NCBI RefSeq assembly: GCF_901000735.1
Contig: NC_081545.1
Coordinates: forward strand, 36,015,634-36,079,633
Direction: 5' to 3'
DNA: 64,000 nucleotides
Source of the DNA: Corylus avellana
Taxonomy: Eukaryota > Streptophyta > Magnoliopsida > Fagales > Betulaceae
The position numbers were made by a program, and so were the translations under genes. This document shows positions 1-12,122 of this stretch, one piece after another. The notes under the pieces were generated by a model, which saw only the letters and a program-made list of their open reading frames with translations, made no database searches and was not told the DNA's origin. Within the stretch, counting starts at the first letter, position 1. Each line of letters opens with the position of its first letter.

Positions 1-225
1 TTCCCTTCAAACTTCTTTTTCCTTCAATAATCCATGCCCCTTAAATCTCCACAGGAATTTTCACTCAAATATATTATTCTCACTTTATCCACCTCTCCAA
101 GTAAAGATTTATTTATTTACATTTACTTGTACCTAGTTTGGTTTAACCTTTAGACCAAAGATTGGTTACACAATGCAAATGTCTAATACGTGGACTTGGA
201 TCTAATTCATCTGTTCTTTTCACAG

Positions 226-898
226 GTGCTTCATTTTGATTTTGAGCTTTTCAAAGGAAATATATCTAATGACTATAATGGATTGCATAATCTAGATTTT
301 AGAGTGAAGGATTGGGGCCCTGCACCTAGATGGGTTGCATTTGTGGACTTCTTTCTTGCTTCACGTGCCAAGTATGCTGTTGTATCTGGGGCTCACAGGC
401 GTGTTGGGACAACCTATGCTCAGTTAATAGCGGCACTGGCCGCAGCACATAGTCTTGGTACTTCTTAGCCCTTCATTCATCGTTCTTTTTTTATATGTTC
501 ATAATCAACTGGATCTTATCTTTTTGCTCAAGTATTTAAACAGTCATCACTATCTTCCAGGGGATAATTCCACGGGTCCAAGTTTTTCATTCTTAAGCAG
601 TTTCCAAAGTAATTTGTTAACAGAAGGTTTAAGGCTTCAGGTTGGGTGGGGACATGTATGGAACCGGTTTGCTGGTCCGTTGAGTTGTCGTCACCAGCCC
701 GGTCAATGTGCCGCCACACCGCTTCTACCTCCAGCTTGGTGGGATGGAATCTGGCAGTCCCCCATTCCACGGGATATTCGTAGGTTGGCTGCATATGGTG
801 TCCAATTGTCTGGTTTTGGAACAATTGATGAAGATTATCTTCAGTCTTTCTGTAAGTCGAGAAAAGCTGTCGTGAGAACTGTACCATTCTTATTGTAA
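226..898 (+). CDS. 3' end of a plant protein of the At2g04280/At4g12700 type (partial; two terminal exons)
   Basis: Two exons are visible: 226-457 (acceptor CACAG, donor GGTACTT) and 561-898 (acceptor TTCCAG), joined in phase 1; the stop is TAA at 896-898. Earlier exons lie left of the window. The peptide holds AFVDFFLASRAKYAVVSG followed by AHRRVGTTYAQL, then a Trp-rich stretch with GWGHVWNRFAGPLSC, PPAWWDGIWQSPIPRD and a C terminus near RKAVVRTVPFLL. The pattern 'DFFLAS..AKYAVVSG..R' resembles the C-terminal part of plant GT65/O-fucosyltransferase-like folds. I recall a similar C terminus in the Arabidopsis proteins At2g04280 and At4g12700, whose function is not established. The family assignment rests on memory and no enzymatic role should be assumed. 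Several Cys residues (SCRHQPGQC) would fit a lumenal domain, which is inference. Confidence 0.6.
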
Positions 899-1191
899 TT
901 GTTGGAGTTTCAACTTTTTATTCATTTTTGTTTAACCTCGGTCATCATGCTGAAGAGAAATATATGTAGTTCTCCACTTTCCTCTTGCCAATGTAGCTCA
1001 ATAGCAAGTTTTTTGAGGAGCTAATTTGTTGTCAAGATCTCTCTGTATATACCGAGATTATGAGCCTAAATTTTTGCCATTGCCTCCAACCACCCTAGTC
1101 AAACCCTATCTTAATTGTGTTTTAGAAAGATAAATGCTATATAATGCTCAAGTAATTTACCTTACTCATGACAGACAATCTCCTTAGCACA

Positions 1192-1223
<32 letters not shown>

Positions 1224-2325
1224 GACAGATAATCTCCAAGTATCAAAGTTGGCAAAAAGACCTTGATGGTGTTAAATTAGACGGAAAAACAAACTAGTGA
1301 CACACATTTCAATTTTAATGTGAAATGACAAAAATGGAGTTTAGAAATTAAATTTACTTAAATACCTTCAAAGTTAAAAAGAAAAAAAATACAACCTAAT
1401 CCCATGCTTGTTCGGGGAGGTGGCCGAGCCACTCTCTTATATGTTTGGGGTGAATCAACTGATGTGATTTGGGGTGACACGCTTAGGGGTGAGTTGGCCA
1501 CCCTTATGTAATTTTGGGGTGGTTGATCTAATCCTCGGAGATTATTGAACCACCTCCAAGTACTTGGGATTGTTTGACTACCCTTATTAATTGGTTTTTA
1601 GAGTAAAATTTGTTTTTGTATAATTTATCATGAATAACATTTACGTTATTTTGGTAAAAATGAGCATACGCATGTAACGCATGTCACATGCTAATTTTTC
1701 TGTCAAATTTAATGCACTTGATGAACAAAAGAGTTTATTTGTCAATAATTGGTAAATAAGAGAAATTATCTGTCATGAATAACAATTATAAAGTAAAGTG
1801 TAAATAAGTGATAGATAAGGACATTAATTAATAAATATAAATTTCTCTTATATTTTTTACCATAGAAATGAAACAATATCACTAATCCTGTTGTACCTTG
1901 CACAAGGAAATTAAGGAATCATCCCATTATTACCGAAATCTATATATGGCAAAACATGCCATATGTTCATATTTGACATCAATATCCCAAGAATAACTAT
2001 TTCTTTTAGATACCAAGTTGACAAAAAAAGAAATAGTGGTACGCTAATGTCATAAAAGTCAGGTTGTTTGTATAAGACAACTTTGACATTCCATTAAACG
2101 TCGTGCATTTGTTTCGTGTGTATATATAGCCATATAGGAGATGCCTACACACGTTATCCAACTGATGCCCCGCGAAAACTCTTTTGTCGTTGTTCTTCTC
2201 TGTAAAACGTACCCAGTGTGATTGTTGTGAGTGTTCTCGTTTTGATTTGATGGTGTATGAAAAATGTTGTTGGATTTCTTTGTCTGAATTAAAACGTTTT
2301 TGGTGTTGTTAGGGAGAGAGAATCA
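899..2325. other. Intergenic, AT-rich; GGTGG/CCACC repeat remnant and (AAT)n
   Basis: No gene is seen. An (AAT)n microsatellite lies at 1192-1221. Positions 1410-1585 hold irregular repeats of GGGGTG/GGCCACCC-type words that recur elsewhere in the window (16925-17000, 35340-35405, 37450-37620, 44355-44465). The end of the stretch is the promoter and leader of the kinase gene. Confidence 0.5.
2121..2129 (+). promoter_or_regulatory. TATA box of the RLCK gene
   Basis: TATATATAG sits about 200 bases upstream of the ATG at 2326, with a pyrimidine-rich leader (TTGTTCTTCTC) after it. No other core-promoter candidate is as good between 1900 and 2326. The position relative to the transcription start is inferred. 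Confidence 0.5.
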
Positions 2326-5300
2326 ATGGGTTATTTCGGTTGTTTCGGGGTGAGGAAGAAAGGGAAGGAATTAAAGGTGAAGGACGAGGAGGTCAGAAGC
2401 GTTGAGGACAATCGGAAGCCTGCAGGAAAAATTCCTGCATCATCTTCTGGTGAGTTTGTATTAATTAATATGCAAACTAACTTTCTTATGGGTTACGTTG
2501 ATATGGTTCGTTGGTATTTTGCTTTTGATTTTTTGATGGGTTTCTTGAGGTTTACCATGCACGTTCATTTTCTTCAGATTTTTGTTAACATATTTCCCAA
2601 TCTTATGTATATTTGTTGGGCTGTTTATAATTAAGGGCGACGATTAATTGACATCACTTGGATTCTAATGTATTGAGCCAAGTCTGGAGAATATAGCTCT
2701 AATGGTTTTTTGATGTTAGATTTTATAGTAAAATCCATGGTACTAATTAAGCATTCTATGATACATAAATGGGGCTCTTGTTGGTTGAGTATATATAATG
2801 TCTGAGTTATTTGGTATCATTGTTGTGTTTTTGTAGTCCATATCACAATCCTCTTTGTTCTCTAAACCATTTAAGAACCCTTAGATAAAATATCAGAAAT
2901 GTGGAAAACTCACTAAAATTTACCTTTTTTTGAAGGGTAAATCCTTTTGAGTTGGGTTCTTGAGGATCATGACGCTTTTACTTGAGTTGTTTAGGGATGA
3001 GTAGTATTAGAACAAGGGATCAACAGCAACTTTATCCTAGAGATAGTGGTTATTTAACTCAATGTGTATGACCGAGATGGATGAGCAGCGTGTTAGAATA
3101 TAGATTAAATAAAATTCATTCCTTCATATTAGCTTAAGCTTTTGAGATATCATATTAAATTACTACTTATTCCAAAAGCTTAAGTTGATAGGAATGGATG
3201 AACTTAATCATTTAATTTATATTCTAATAGAGTACTCTGGAGAATGCACTTATACAATCTTAGAAAAACACAGCTTTGAGAAAGGCACGACAGATTTTAC
3301 TTGATTTTGAATGGACCCAGTCATGTCAGCCAATAGCATTTCACTTTACAAAGAGAAAGGGACAATCCTCATTAATAAATTAAGACCATGTATTCTTTGT
3401 CATTGCTTGGACCAAAAATGATCTGTTTGTTGAATGGTATACACTTGGGAAGTGGGCATCTTGTATTCCCTGTACGAAATGGGACAAATCTTTGGAAAGG
3501 TCACTATGCTTTACCATCTTCTGTCAAGATTTTAAGCATCTGTATTAGCCTAACAGTGTAGAGAAATGTGACACCTTGTCCTATCATCGAGATCAGACTA
3601 AAACTACTGGGATTTTTAGGTCTGAATTTGGCATTGTGAGCATTTTATCTTTTGGTTGGAATACATGATTTGAACAATGACATGACTGCAAAACCATGTG
3701 TTTTTACTTCCACAATTCTTACTTTTTCAAAAGTCTTAATTTGTGGTTTTGTGGTTTGTGATGCACGGATGTTGCTCATATATTTGTCGAGGCTGTGTTT
3801 GGTTCTTCTGTTAACCAGAAACCTCTTTCATTTTCCCAAACAATCCCTTTGCTTGAAACAGTAATCTATAAGTTGCTTCATATTTCTATCTCATTTATTT
3901 TTCTTTACTTTACTGCAGTCCGCATATGTGTTCACCCTTGACAAAAACTCTTGACAAATCAGTTGATATGATTCTCCATAGATGTAGTAGGCTGATTGAA
4001 CACCTTCGTTGATTTCAATATGCTCTGATTTCTTTCTTGCCGCTGGGCTATCTCATATGTTTTGGAAATCTAAGTGAAATCCTCACTTGAGAGCTACGCT
4101 ATTTTGAATGATAAATGTTAGGGGTATTAACTTTTTTACTAATAGAAGCTTGCTAAACTGGTGTGTAGCCTATTCATTGGTACTCGTTACATTTCTTTTA
4201 ATTAATTATTTTATTTTTATCCAAAGAATGAACTACACATTAGTTTAGTAAGTCTCTCTTAGTAAAAGAGTTAATACTCCTAGCATTTCTCATTTTGAAT
4301 ACGTTCATAGATGAATTGTGGATGAAAGCTATTCACTTATTTGATTTGTTTAGAATCATGATTTGTTCGTTAGAGAACTTTGCATAATTTACTGAATTTG
4401 AAAGGCTTAGAACTCGTGTATAGTCAAATTGACATGATAAAGTTCTTCCCTGTATTTTTAGATATACTTTCTGCCTGTGTATGGAAATTGTAGAAGTTAA
4501 TGTACTTGTTCAAAATTCAACATAGAATCAAGACTAGGATCATCATGCCCAAAAGACAAGTCAAATAATCCTGGCCAGTCTCCGACATTCACCTATCGAG
4601 AGCTTGCGACCGCAACTAATAACTTTAGGGATGAAAGCTTCATTGGACAGGGTGGATTTGGCGATGTGTACAAGGGAAAGTTAGAAAGGAATGGTCAGGT
4701 AACTCTCTTGGTGGATGACTTGCTTCTTGTTCTGGACCTCAATTCTCTTACAAGAGTAGTGGTTTATATGTTCATCTAATTTATTGTTTATTTTGACATG
4801 AAGAATCTGTTGTTTGCAGCTTGTAGCTATTAAGAAACTTGACCATTCAGGTCTCCAAGGGGACTCGGAGTTTCTAGTGGAGGTTCTCATGCTCTCTCTT
4901 ATGCGTCATCCTAACCTCGTCACTTTGTATGGTTACTGTGCTGAAGGGAACCAGCGTCTTCTTGTATATGAATATATGCCCTTAGGATCCTTGGAAGATC
5001 ACCTCCATGGTAATATATTAGATGCCTCTGAGGTTTTATGACCCAATTTTTAGTTTCTTATATCTTCAAAACCAGATCATTACATTTACCCCATAAAAGC
5101 TCAGATCATTAGTATTATATTAAAATCCCCAAAAAAAGTTTGAGACAAATTTTCTTATGATTGGTTTAATTTTCAAAAAAAAAAAGGAAGAACACGAATT
5201 TCTCATCTAAAATACAAAATTGAAAATAAATGGATTGGCAATGAATCTGTGCAGTCATTCCTGCATACTTCTCTTACAATATAAGATGATTTATCATTTT

Positions 5301-6809
5301 TCTGTATAAAAGATGCCTGATCAGATTGAAGTTCAAACTCAGTTGGAAAGTTGTATCCTTAGACTTTCTGATGATTCAAGAACTTGGGCCTCCCTCAACT
5401 CAGGGGTGGGATTGAGATCTAGCCTAGGCTACATTTGTAATGCAATAACACAAGCTGTCAATTTTGCTCCTGAGAAATGTTAGTCTTGTTCCATTGTGCT
5501 GAGTAGAGAGAGTACAGGGGAAAAAGAATAATACATTCTGAAACTACTTCAAACCAATGTAATTCTAATTTACATGCATATGTGTGATAAGGTTGTTGAT
5601 TAACAATACTTATATTCTAGTGAATGTATGTGATCCCATGATTGCTCTGCAGATCTTCCTCCAGAAAAGGAGCCTTTAGACTGGAACACAAGGATGATGA
5701 TAGCTGCTGGTGCAGCCAAAGGACTGGAATTTCTGCACCATCAAGCAGACCCTCCTGTTATATTCAGGGACTTGAAATCATCCAACATATTATTGGGTGA
5801 GGGATTCCACCCAAAACTTTCTGACTTTGGGCTTGCAAAATTTGGTCCAAGTGGTGATAAGTCGCATGTCTCCACCAGGGTTATGGGCACCCAAGGTTAC
5901 TGTGCCCCTGAATATGCTACAAGTGGAAAATTGACAATGAAATCTGACATCTACAGTTTCGGGGTCGTTTTGTTGGAGCTGATTACTGGACGTAAAGCAC
6001 TGGATGACGGCCATGGTCATGATAGACATCTTGTTGAATGGGTAATTCACTTAATCTCAATCTAGGTTTCTATCAATTTGCTGAAAGGATTACAATATTT
6101 TTTTAGATTGTCAAAGGAAAATGTCAATTTCACATTTTGCTCAGAGTATTTTGTCTGTAAAGTCAGCATAACGAGATGTACACACCAGAGGAAGTAATTA
6201 CCTTCTCTAGTAATCTCCCATAGCAATTGCTAATTCCAACTAATTAGTAATCTCTGGATGTATATGATTAGTACTGTGGAGGTTTGCATGTTGGCATGTT
6301 TATCTACATGGTCTTAAAGGATCTATTCATTTTGTCAGTTAGACGTGAACAAAGTTTTTCTTCAAATTAGACCGAGAGAAATTCCTCTGACTCATTAGTT
6401 AATCTGAGTGTATTCTCATTCCTTGTGTTTGTAGGCACGTCCTTCATTGAAAGACCGTACGAAAGTTGTGCAATTAGCAGATCCAGTGCTGAGAGGTCAG
6501 TTCTCAGAATCTGTCTTGAAGAAGGCTGTAGATGTGGCAATCTTGTGCCTCCAAGAAAACGCCAATAATCGGCCTTCAATGCAGGATGTGGTGGCTGCTA
6601 TGAACTACCTTGCGTCCTGCAGGTATTGCCCCAATAAGGCTAACAAGGTTGCCATTAAGCCCACTGAAGATAACTCACCAAATGAAACAAAGATGTTAGA
6701 CAGAGACCAAGCTGTTGCAGAGGCCAAAATGTGGGGAGAGAGTTGGAGAGAAAAGCAACGACAAAGCACACATACTGCTGCTGCTGATGGCTTATATACA
6801 CATAGTTGA
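2326..6809 (+). CDS. Receptor-like cytoplasmic kinase, RLCK-VII (PBL/CDG1-like)
   Basis: Five exons: 2326-2449, 4526-4698, 4820-5009, 5653-6041, 6435-6809; phases agree and give 416 aa. The N terminus MGYFGCFG has Gly2 for N-myristoylation and Cys6 for possible palmitoylation, so plasma-membrane anchoring is expected. The kinase domain shows the Gly-rich loop GQGGFG (about 82-87), VAIKK with catalytic Lys about 104, IFRDLKSSN (Asp about 202; Phe in place of the HRD His, and aromatic residues are usual here in RLCK-VII), DFG at about 220-222, an activation loop with [15 protein letters not shown], and [19 protein letters not shown]. These mark an active RD Ser/Thr kinase of subfamily VII, whose members relay signals from cell-surface receptors in immunity or brassinosteroid signalling. 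The neighbouring DHHC gene puts it in the position of Arabidopsis CDG1 (At3g26940), but the one-to-one identity is inference. Intron 1 is about 2.1 kb. Confidence 0.92.
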
Positions 6810-8055
6810 CTATTTACTGAGTATACAGGAATTATGCCATTGGAATCTGGAGAATAAATAGAATATATATATAAAATTAAGTGCAAAAGAATACAGGGTT
6901 GATACCATAGGTTAGTTTGAAGGAGATTGTATTTGTAGGGGATAAGAAAGGTTGATAGGTCCAGCATGGCAGAGGTGCATGATCACGTCGTTGATGAACT
7001 GATGCTCCTTTAGCCAATATATACTAGAAACTACATTTTTATTTTATGAACAATGTTAATTTAATAGTTCCAACAAACCCTTTGATCAGTTCTTTTTTTT
7101 AAAAATAAATAAATAATTCAAAGGTTGATTAGAATTGACACATCAACATCGGAATAAAAATATAATTTCTAGCATTTATCTGTATCTCCCTTTCTTTTTT
7201 TCCCTTTTTGCTTTTGGTAAGTGCAATATATCTCTTTCATTGGATTGATTGTCAACTCATCTAATGAAATGCTTAATTTGATCTCTTATAAAGGCGGTGC
7301 CTCGGAACAAATTTGGAGCCGACAATAAAATTCCATTTTAAAATGGACAAAGTGTAATTACATCCAAGTTTGGGTTAGACAAAATTTTTCTAATTCAATT
7401 TATTAAATTGACATATGTCATTCTCAAATATATTGTTAAAAAGACATATGAGAATCAAATATTCTAATAATCATAATAAAAATGACAAATGCTGGTTTAA
7501 TAGGTTGTATTGAAAAAAATTGTAGTGTCCCAACATACCATATTACGGACTTACTAAAAATTCTTCAAAATATCAATCTCTCAAACATAACTAGGGCTTT
7601 TAAAATACGCTCCGTTTTTAGTCTCTAATTATTTTAGATACAAATGTCAACAACTTTTTTTTTTTTTTTTTGGTACCAATGTCAATAACTTCAATTGGAA
7701 GGCAAAATGCTTCTGCAACCTAGATTCATGTGCATTGCCCGTTTATGAATGTTTGTCTGCCACATGATTTTTTTTTTTTTTTTTCTCCAGACTGCCACTT
7801 ATGATTTTATTCCTTTTTAACAGCCACTTGTGATTTAAAACTAGTATAATTCTCCACTTGGGACCTTTGCTTGAGTATGTCAAAGGTGGTGAGCTTGCAA
7901 GGATCAAATAGACAAATTGCTTCAAGGCTACGCTTCATCTTCCCTTCAAGGATCCATGCGAATGCGTAATAGCCTGGTGCCTAGCGATGGCTTTGAGGCT
8001 TGGGTTCTGGTAATTTATATAAATATACATATTCGAGCTGCTTCTCAAACACGGC
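6810..8055. other. Intergenic between kinase and tRNA
   Basis: A likely poly(A) signal AATAAA lies near 6854. From 7391 to 7420 there is one copy of a dispersed repeat (words like TTCAATTTATTAAATTGACA) also found near 9165-9410 and 53938-53965. Poly(T) runs lie at about 7654 and 7769. No coding region is supported. Confidence 0.45.
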
Positions 8056-8127
8056 TCCGTTGTCGTCCAGCGGTTAGGATATCTGGCTTTCACCCAGGAG
8101 ACCCGGGTTCGATTCCCGGCAACGGAA
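8056..8127 (+). tRNA. tRNA-Glu (anticodon TTC)
   Basis: 72 nt. The acceptor arm TCCGTTG (8056-8062) pairs with CAACGGA (8120-8126), with discriminator A at 8127. The anticodon stem CTGGC pairs across a loop that presents TTC. The B box GGTTCGATTCC is intact and the T stem CCGGG/CCCGG is perfect. A CAA motif lies just upstream (near 8047) and a T run (8131-8135) downstream can terminate RNA polymerase III. There is no intron. All elements of a functional nuclear tRNA-Glu(UUC) are present. Confidence 0.96.
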
Positions 8128-9459
8128 CCTTTTTGGATTTTTTTATTTTTTTGAGACCTTGAAAACACAAAGTGCCAGTTGCACGAAATATAAAACACAC
8201 ACACACACATCCAAGAGCAAAAATAGTTTCCAGATAAGCAAATACGATCAACGTTTTAGGCAAAATCAGCGACGATATGTTGTTCAAACTTCAATTGTAG
8301 TTAAAGAAACAACATGTCAAACTTTGACCCTGCGCACACTATGACTGGTTAGGATTCTTTTGCTCATCTAAATTACCTAATTTATTAGGTGGAGCAGTTT
8401 TTATAGAAAGCAAGCCCACTTTATCACTTTTTCTTTTTACAATTGGGAAAAGCCTAGGCCCACATGCTCCCAACAATTTTTTTTTTATCTTTTATAAAAA
8501 AAATAACCAAATATATTAGTCAGCCTCCAATACTAGAGAAGACCAAATCAACCCAATTATACAACTTACTTATGTTCTTAGAGCATATAATATAAAAAAT
8601 CACATGTTATTAAGATAGCTCAGTTGGTCAAATTTATCCGCCAAAGATAAAAAGAAAAAAGAAAAAAAAGTATATGTTAATCAGCAGGTGCATCCATTAT
8701 TGACATTGAGGGCGTCATCAATATGGGTGTTTAATTTAAGGGCAGAATAAGCATTTGACTTTATTGGCAGTTGGTAAATATGGGTATTTAATTTACTAAA
8801 ATAATTGGTTTAATGATTTCATCAAATGACTTTGGGTCCAACTGCCTATAATATCAATGAAATAAGAAAATTCAACAAGTGCATGAAACTTGCACTAAAC
8901 AACATATAATACTAAAATTTATTATATAAAAAACCCACCAACATCATACGTAACAGGTTACGTACAGCTTTTCATTTCTTTGTTCAACTCTATCCGGCTA
9001 ATGTCTTCAATTTTATAACAAAGTCCATGAAATCCCAATCCAATTTAATCACCAAGAGCATGTAAGCGTATAATAAACTACAATACAATGAAGTTTATTA
9101 CAACCTCTGCATCCCATGCCATTCTCTGGTATGCAGTTTTCCAAAAAATAAAAAATAAATATTTTAAATTGAGTTGGATGAAATTATTTTAATTTAGTCT
9201 ATTATAGTGACATTCGTCCTTAAAATATGCGATTCTCACGTGTATTTTTGTAAAAAACATAAAATAATAATAACCAGAAAACATTCTCACATACATTTGT
9301 CCTTATAATCAAATGTTCTGTTAATTCTATTAATGTGAGAATTACCTTATTTAAAGACATATGTTAATTTAATAAAGTAAACCAGGAGAAATCTTCAAAG
9401 AATTTGTCTCTTGTGTAATGTCCCAACATTTAGGACTAGGCTATAACTTTGGGAAAAAT

Positions 9460-9905
9460 CAAATTTAGTCCCTAGTTTTTTAGATTTTGACAACTAGATT
9501 CTTGGGTATTTCCATGATTTTAAATAGGTTCTTTCCTCAACTTAATGTCTAATTAATTAAGGGTATGTTATGTCAAACCAATAAATTAATACCACTTGTC
9601 TCCAAAAAATTAATACCCTTATCTTGTGTAGACATGTCAAAATAAATAAATAAATAAATTAATTAATACCATTTGCCTCTCGTTTGACACATCAGGTAAC
9701 TACAGCAAGTGCCACGTAACACATATATTGAGTACATAACATGTCAAACAAAAATCACATAATATTAATTGATTGGTTTGATATAACATTATATTAAATA
9801 ATTATACCGTAAATCGACCGAAGACCCAATTTAAAACAATAAAAAAACTGAAAAACTTAATTGTCCAAATTAAAAATTTAAAGACTAAATTAAAATAGCA
9901 TATAA
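9460..9905. repeat. Diverged inverted-repeat (MITE-like) element
   Basis: The left arm (words such as AAATTTAGTCCC, TTTTGACAACTAGATT, TTTTAAATAGG) recurs as the reverse complement near 9800-9905 (GACTAAATT, TTAATTGTCC, CCCAATTTAAAAC). The arms are imperfect and the ends were not defined, so the limits are approximate. Confidence 0.4.
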
Positions 9906-10425
9906 AAATCTAAATAATAAATTTGATTTATTTTCAGCTCACTTAATTGTAGGCCTTCCATGTATAATATCCCAATATTTAAATGCTTGGGTGGATGGAT
10001 AAAAATAAAGTTGGAATGATTGAAAAGGTCCATTTGGAACAGCGAGAGAGTTGGGGCCATCATCATCACCGTTCACCACATTCACCATCACATTCTCTGT
10101 TGGGCCAAAAAGAAAGGCAGTCAAGTCCCACCCACCGTAACCGGTCTATCTCACTCACCCCCCAATCTCACCCCGCCACGTCACCCCCACCATGCTGTAA
10201 AGCCCGAACGCACTCTCACCGTCACAGAATCCCTCTCCCCCCTCTCTCTATCTCTGTGTGTGTTTGCCAAACCCTCATGAGCTGTCGGCGAGTCTCCAAA
10301 ACGAGCCGTTGAGCTCGCCGGAAATCTGATGTGGCCATGTCCCCGAGCCCCGAATCATAGAAGCGAGTGAGCGATTGAGCTTTTTGACCCTCTTTTTGGC
10401 TTAGAGGATCTTAAGCTGAGACACC

Positions 10426-10430
<5 letters not shown>

Positions 10431-10460
<30 letters not shown>
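10431..10460. repeat. (GA)n microsatellite in the 5' leader of the PAT gene
   Basis: About 15 GA units end nine bases before the ATG at 10470, so the repeat is probably in the 5' UTR. GA/CT leader repeats are common in plant genes, and length variation here could make a marker. Confidence 0.85.
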
Positions 10461-10463
<3 letters not shown>

Positions 10464-10469
10464 TACGGT

Positions 10470-12080
10470 ATGTACGTGGTGCCTCCGCCTCAGCGTCCCG
10501 ATCCGGGGTCCGGATCCACTGATTTGCGGGTCTACCAAGCTTGGAAAGGCAGCAATGTAAGCTTCGTTTCTCTAATTTCCTTTGGAAATTAGCTTATTGT
10601 TTCTTAATGTATATTTCTCTGTCTATTGTTATCATTATTTTCTAATTTTGATATAAATAAAAATCTGATTGATGTTATTGTTCAATAACATTGGTTTTTT
10701 TCTCTCTCTTTTTCTTTTTTAAAAAATCTTTGATTAATTAGGAATCTGATTGAGTTTTTCTCCAGTATTACCTAATATGACTACTAGATTTTTACCCATC
10801 TGAGCATAGAGGGCTATGATTTGGTGGGTTTGTTTTGGTAAACTAAGTGCTGATTTGGGTAGTGTTTGGATAAAGATTTAGGAAGAAAGCGATAGCCTTG
10901 TCTTCAAAAAGAAGGAAAGTCAAGAAGAACAGAAAGAAAGAGATCATGACATGTGGGTTTGATTGATTTTGAAAATGTTTTTAGTTGCGGACTAGAATGA
11001 GATGCCTTTGCTTGTCTCAGTTTCAAATAAGAGCTCCAATTTGGCCACACGAGTAAAATTCAACTCATAATGCTTGGCGCACGGTTGCTACAACTGTAGA
11101 CAAGCCATTTAAATGGATAATAAGCAAATAGAGTGATTCTCTTTTAGAAAGCATATCGCTATGGATCCAAGCTGCCTGAGGTGAGGCTCGGCTGTGCCTT
11201 TGAAATTATTGGGCATCTGTCATCTCTTTAAGAAGGGTCTTGTTGTGAAGCGATTGTATAAGGCAGATAAACCTACTCATGTTTTGTTTAGTCTATTGGT
11301 AAATACCTGTAGGCAATTTTGGGTTAATTGTTTTCCTACCAGTACTGATTCGAGGACAATGCAAATAAGTTGGTAGCAATTTTAGTGGAGAAGGAAGATA
11401 TCCTCTATTCATGATCCTCGCCATGAGTTAGTTTATTCAAACCATCTCAATTGACTCCTTTGCAATTATATAAATTTGCTTGCCCAATAAGTTAAACCCA
11501 ATAATTTCTGCTATGTTCTTGAGTAGTGTCTCTAATCAGTCTTCAACAACATTAACTTTTTAGAGCCCTTGTTTCTTAGTTGGTATTTTGTCTTAAATTT
11601 TAGTAGCATAGGTAGCCTTAGATGCTGAAAACAAACAATACATCTTTATTGTCAAGAGTTTCCTCCTTAACTTGATTGGATTATCTACTCAGCATAATGC
11701 TTTATGTGATTTAAACACTACAGCTTCAAATGCTATTTCTCTCTCTCTCTCTCCTCCGGGTTCTTTCTTTTTTTGTGAGGGGGGGGTGAGGATTGGCTGG
11801 GGTGCTGTTGATCTGAAACTGCATTTTGACTATGAAAAAAAAAATTCTATGCTCCTGCTGAGGTGCTTATCATTTTCATTTCTCTTTTACAGATATTTTT
11901 CCTTCAGGGAATGTTCATATTTGGGCCAGATGTAAGATCTCTTGGATTGACCATATTCCTTATTGTTGCTCCTGTAGCAGTTTTCTGCATCTTTGTTGCC
12001 AGAAAACTGTTGGATGACTTTTCTCATCATTTGGGAACATCAGTAATGGTTGTTGCTGTTGTCTTCACAGTATATGTGAG

Positions 12081-12122
<42 letters not shown>

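Larger units (their letters stand above)
8128..10469. other. Intergenic between tRNA and PAT gene
   Basis: AT-rich with no gene. It holds a short (CA)n at about 8194-8208, an isolated A-box-like word TAGCTCAGTTGG near 8617 without a B box, a dispersed-repeat copy at about 9165-9410, and a diverged inverted-repeat element at about 9460-9905. From about 10100 the sequence becomes C-rich, then GA-rich, as the promoter and leader of the downstream gene. Confidence 0.45.

Noticed and set aside
7917..8287. Open frames across and around the tRNA, both strands
   Set aside because: They overlap the tRNA gene and have no family resemblance; they are chance frames.
8608..8640. A-box-like word TAGCTCAGTTGG, possible second tRNA or SINE
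   Set aside because: No B box or pairing arms follow; the sequence runs into an A/G-rich tract. A decayed SINE head cannot be excluded.
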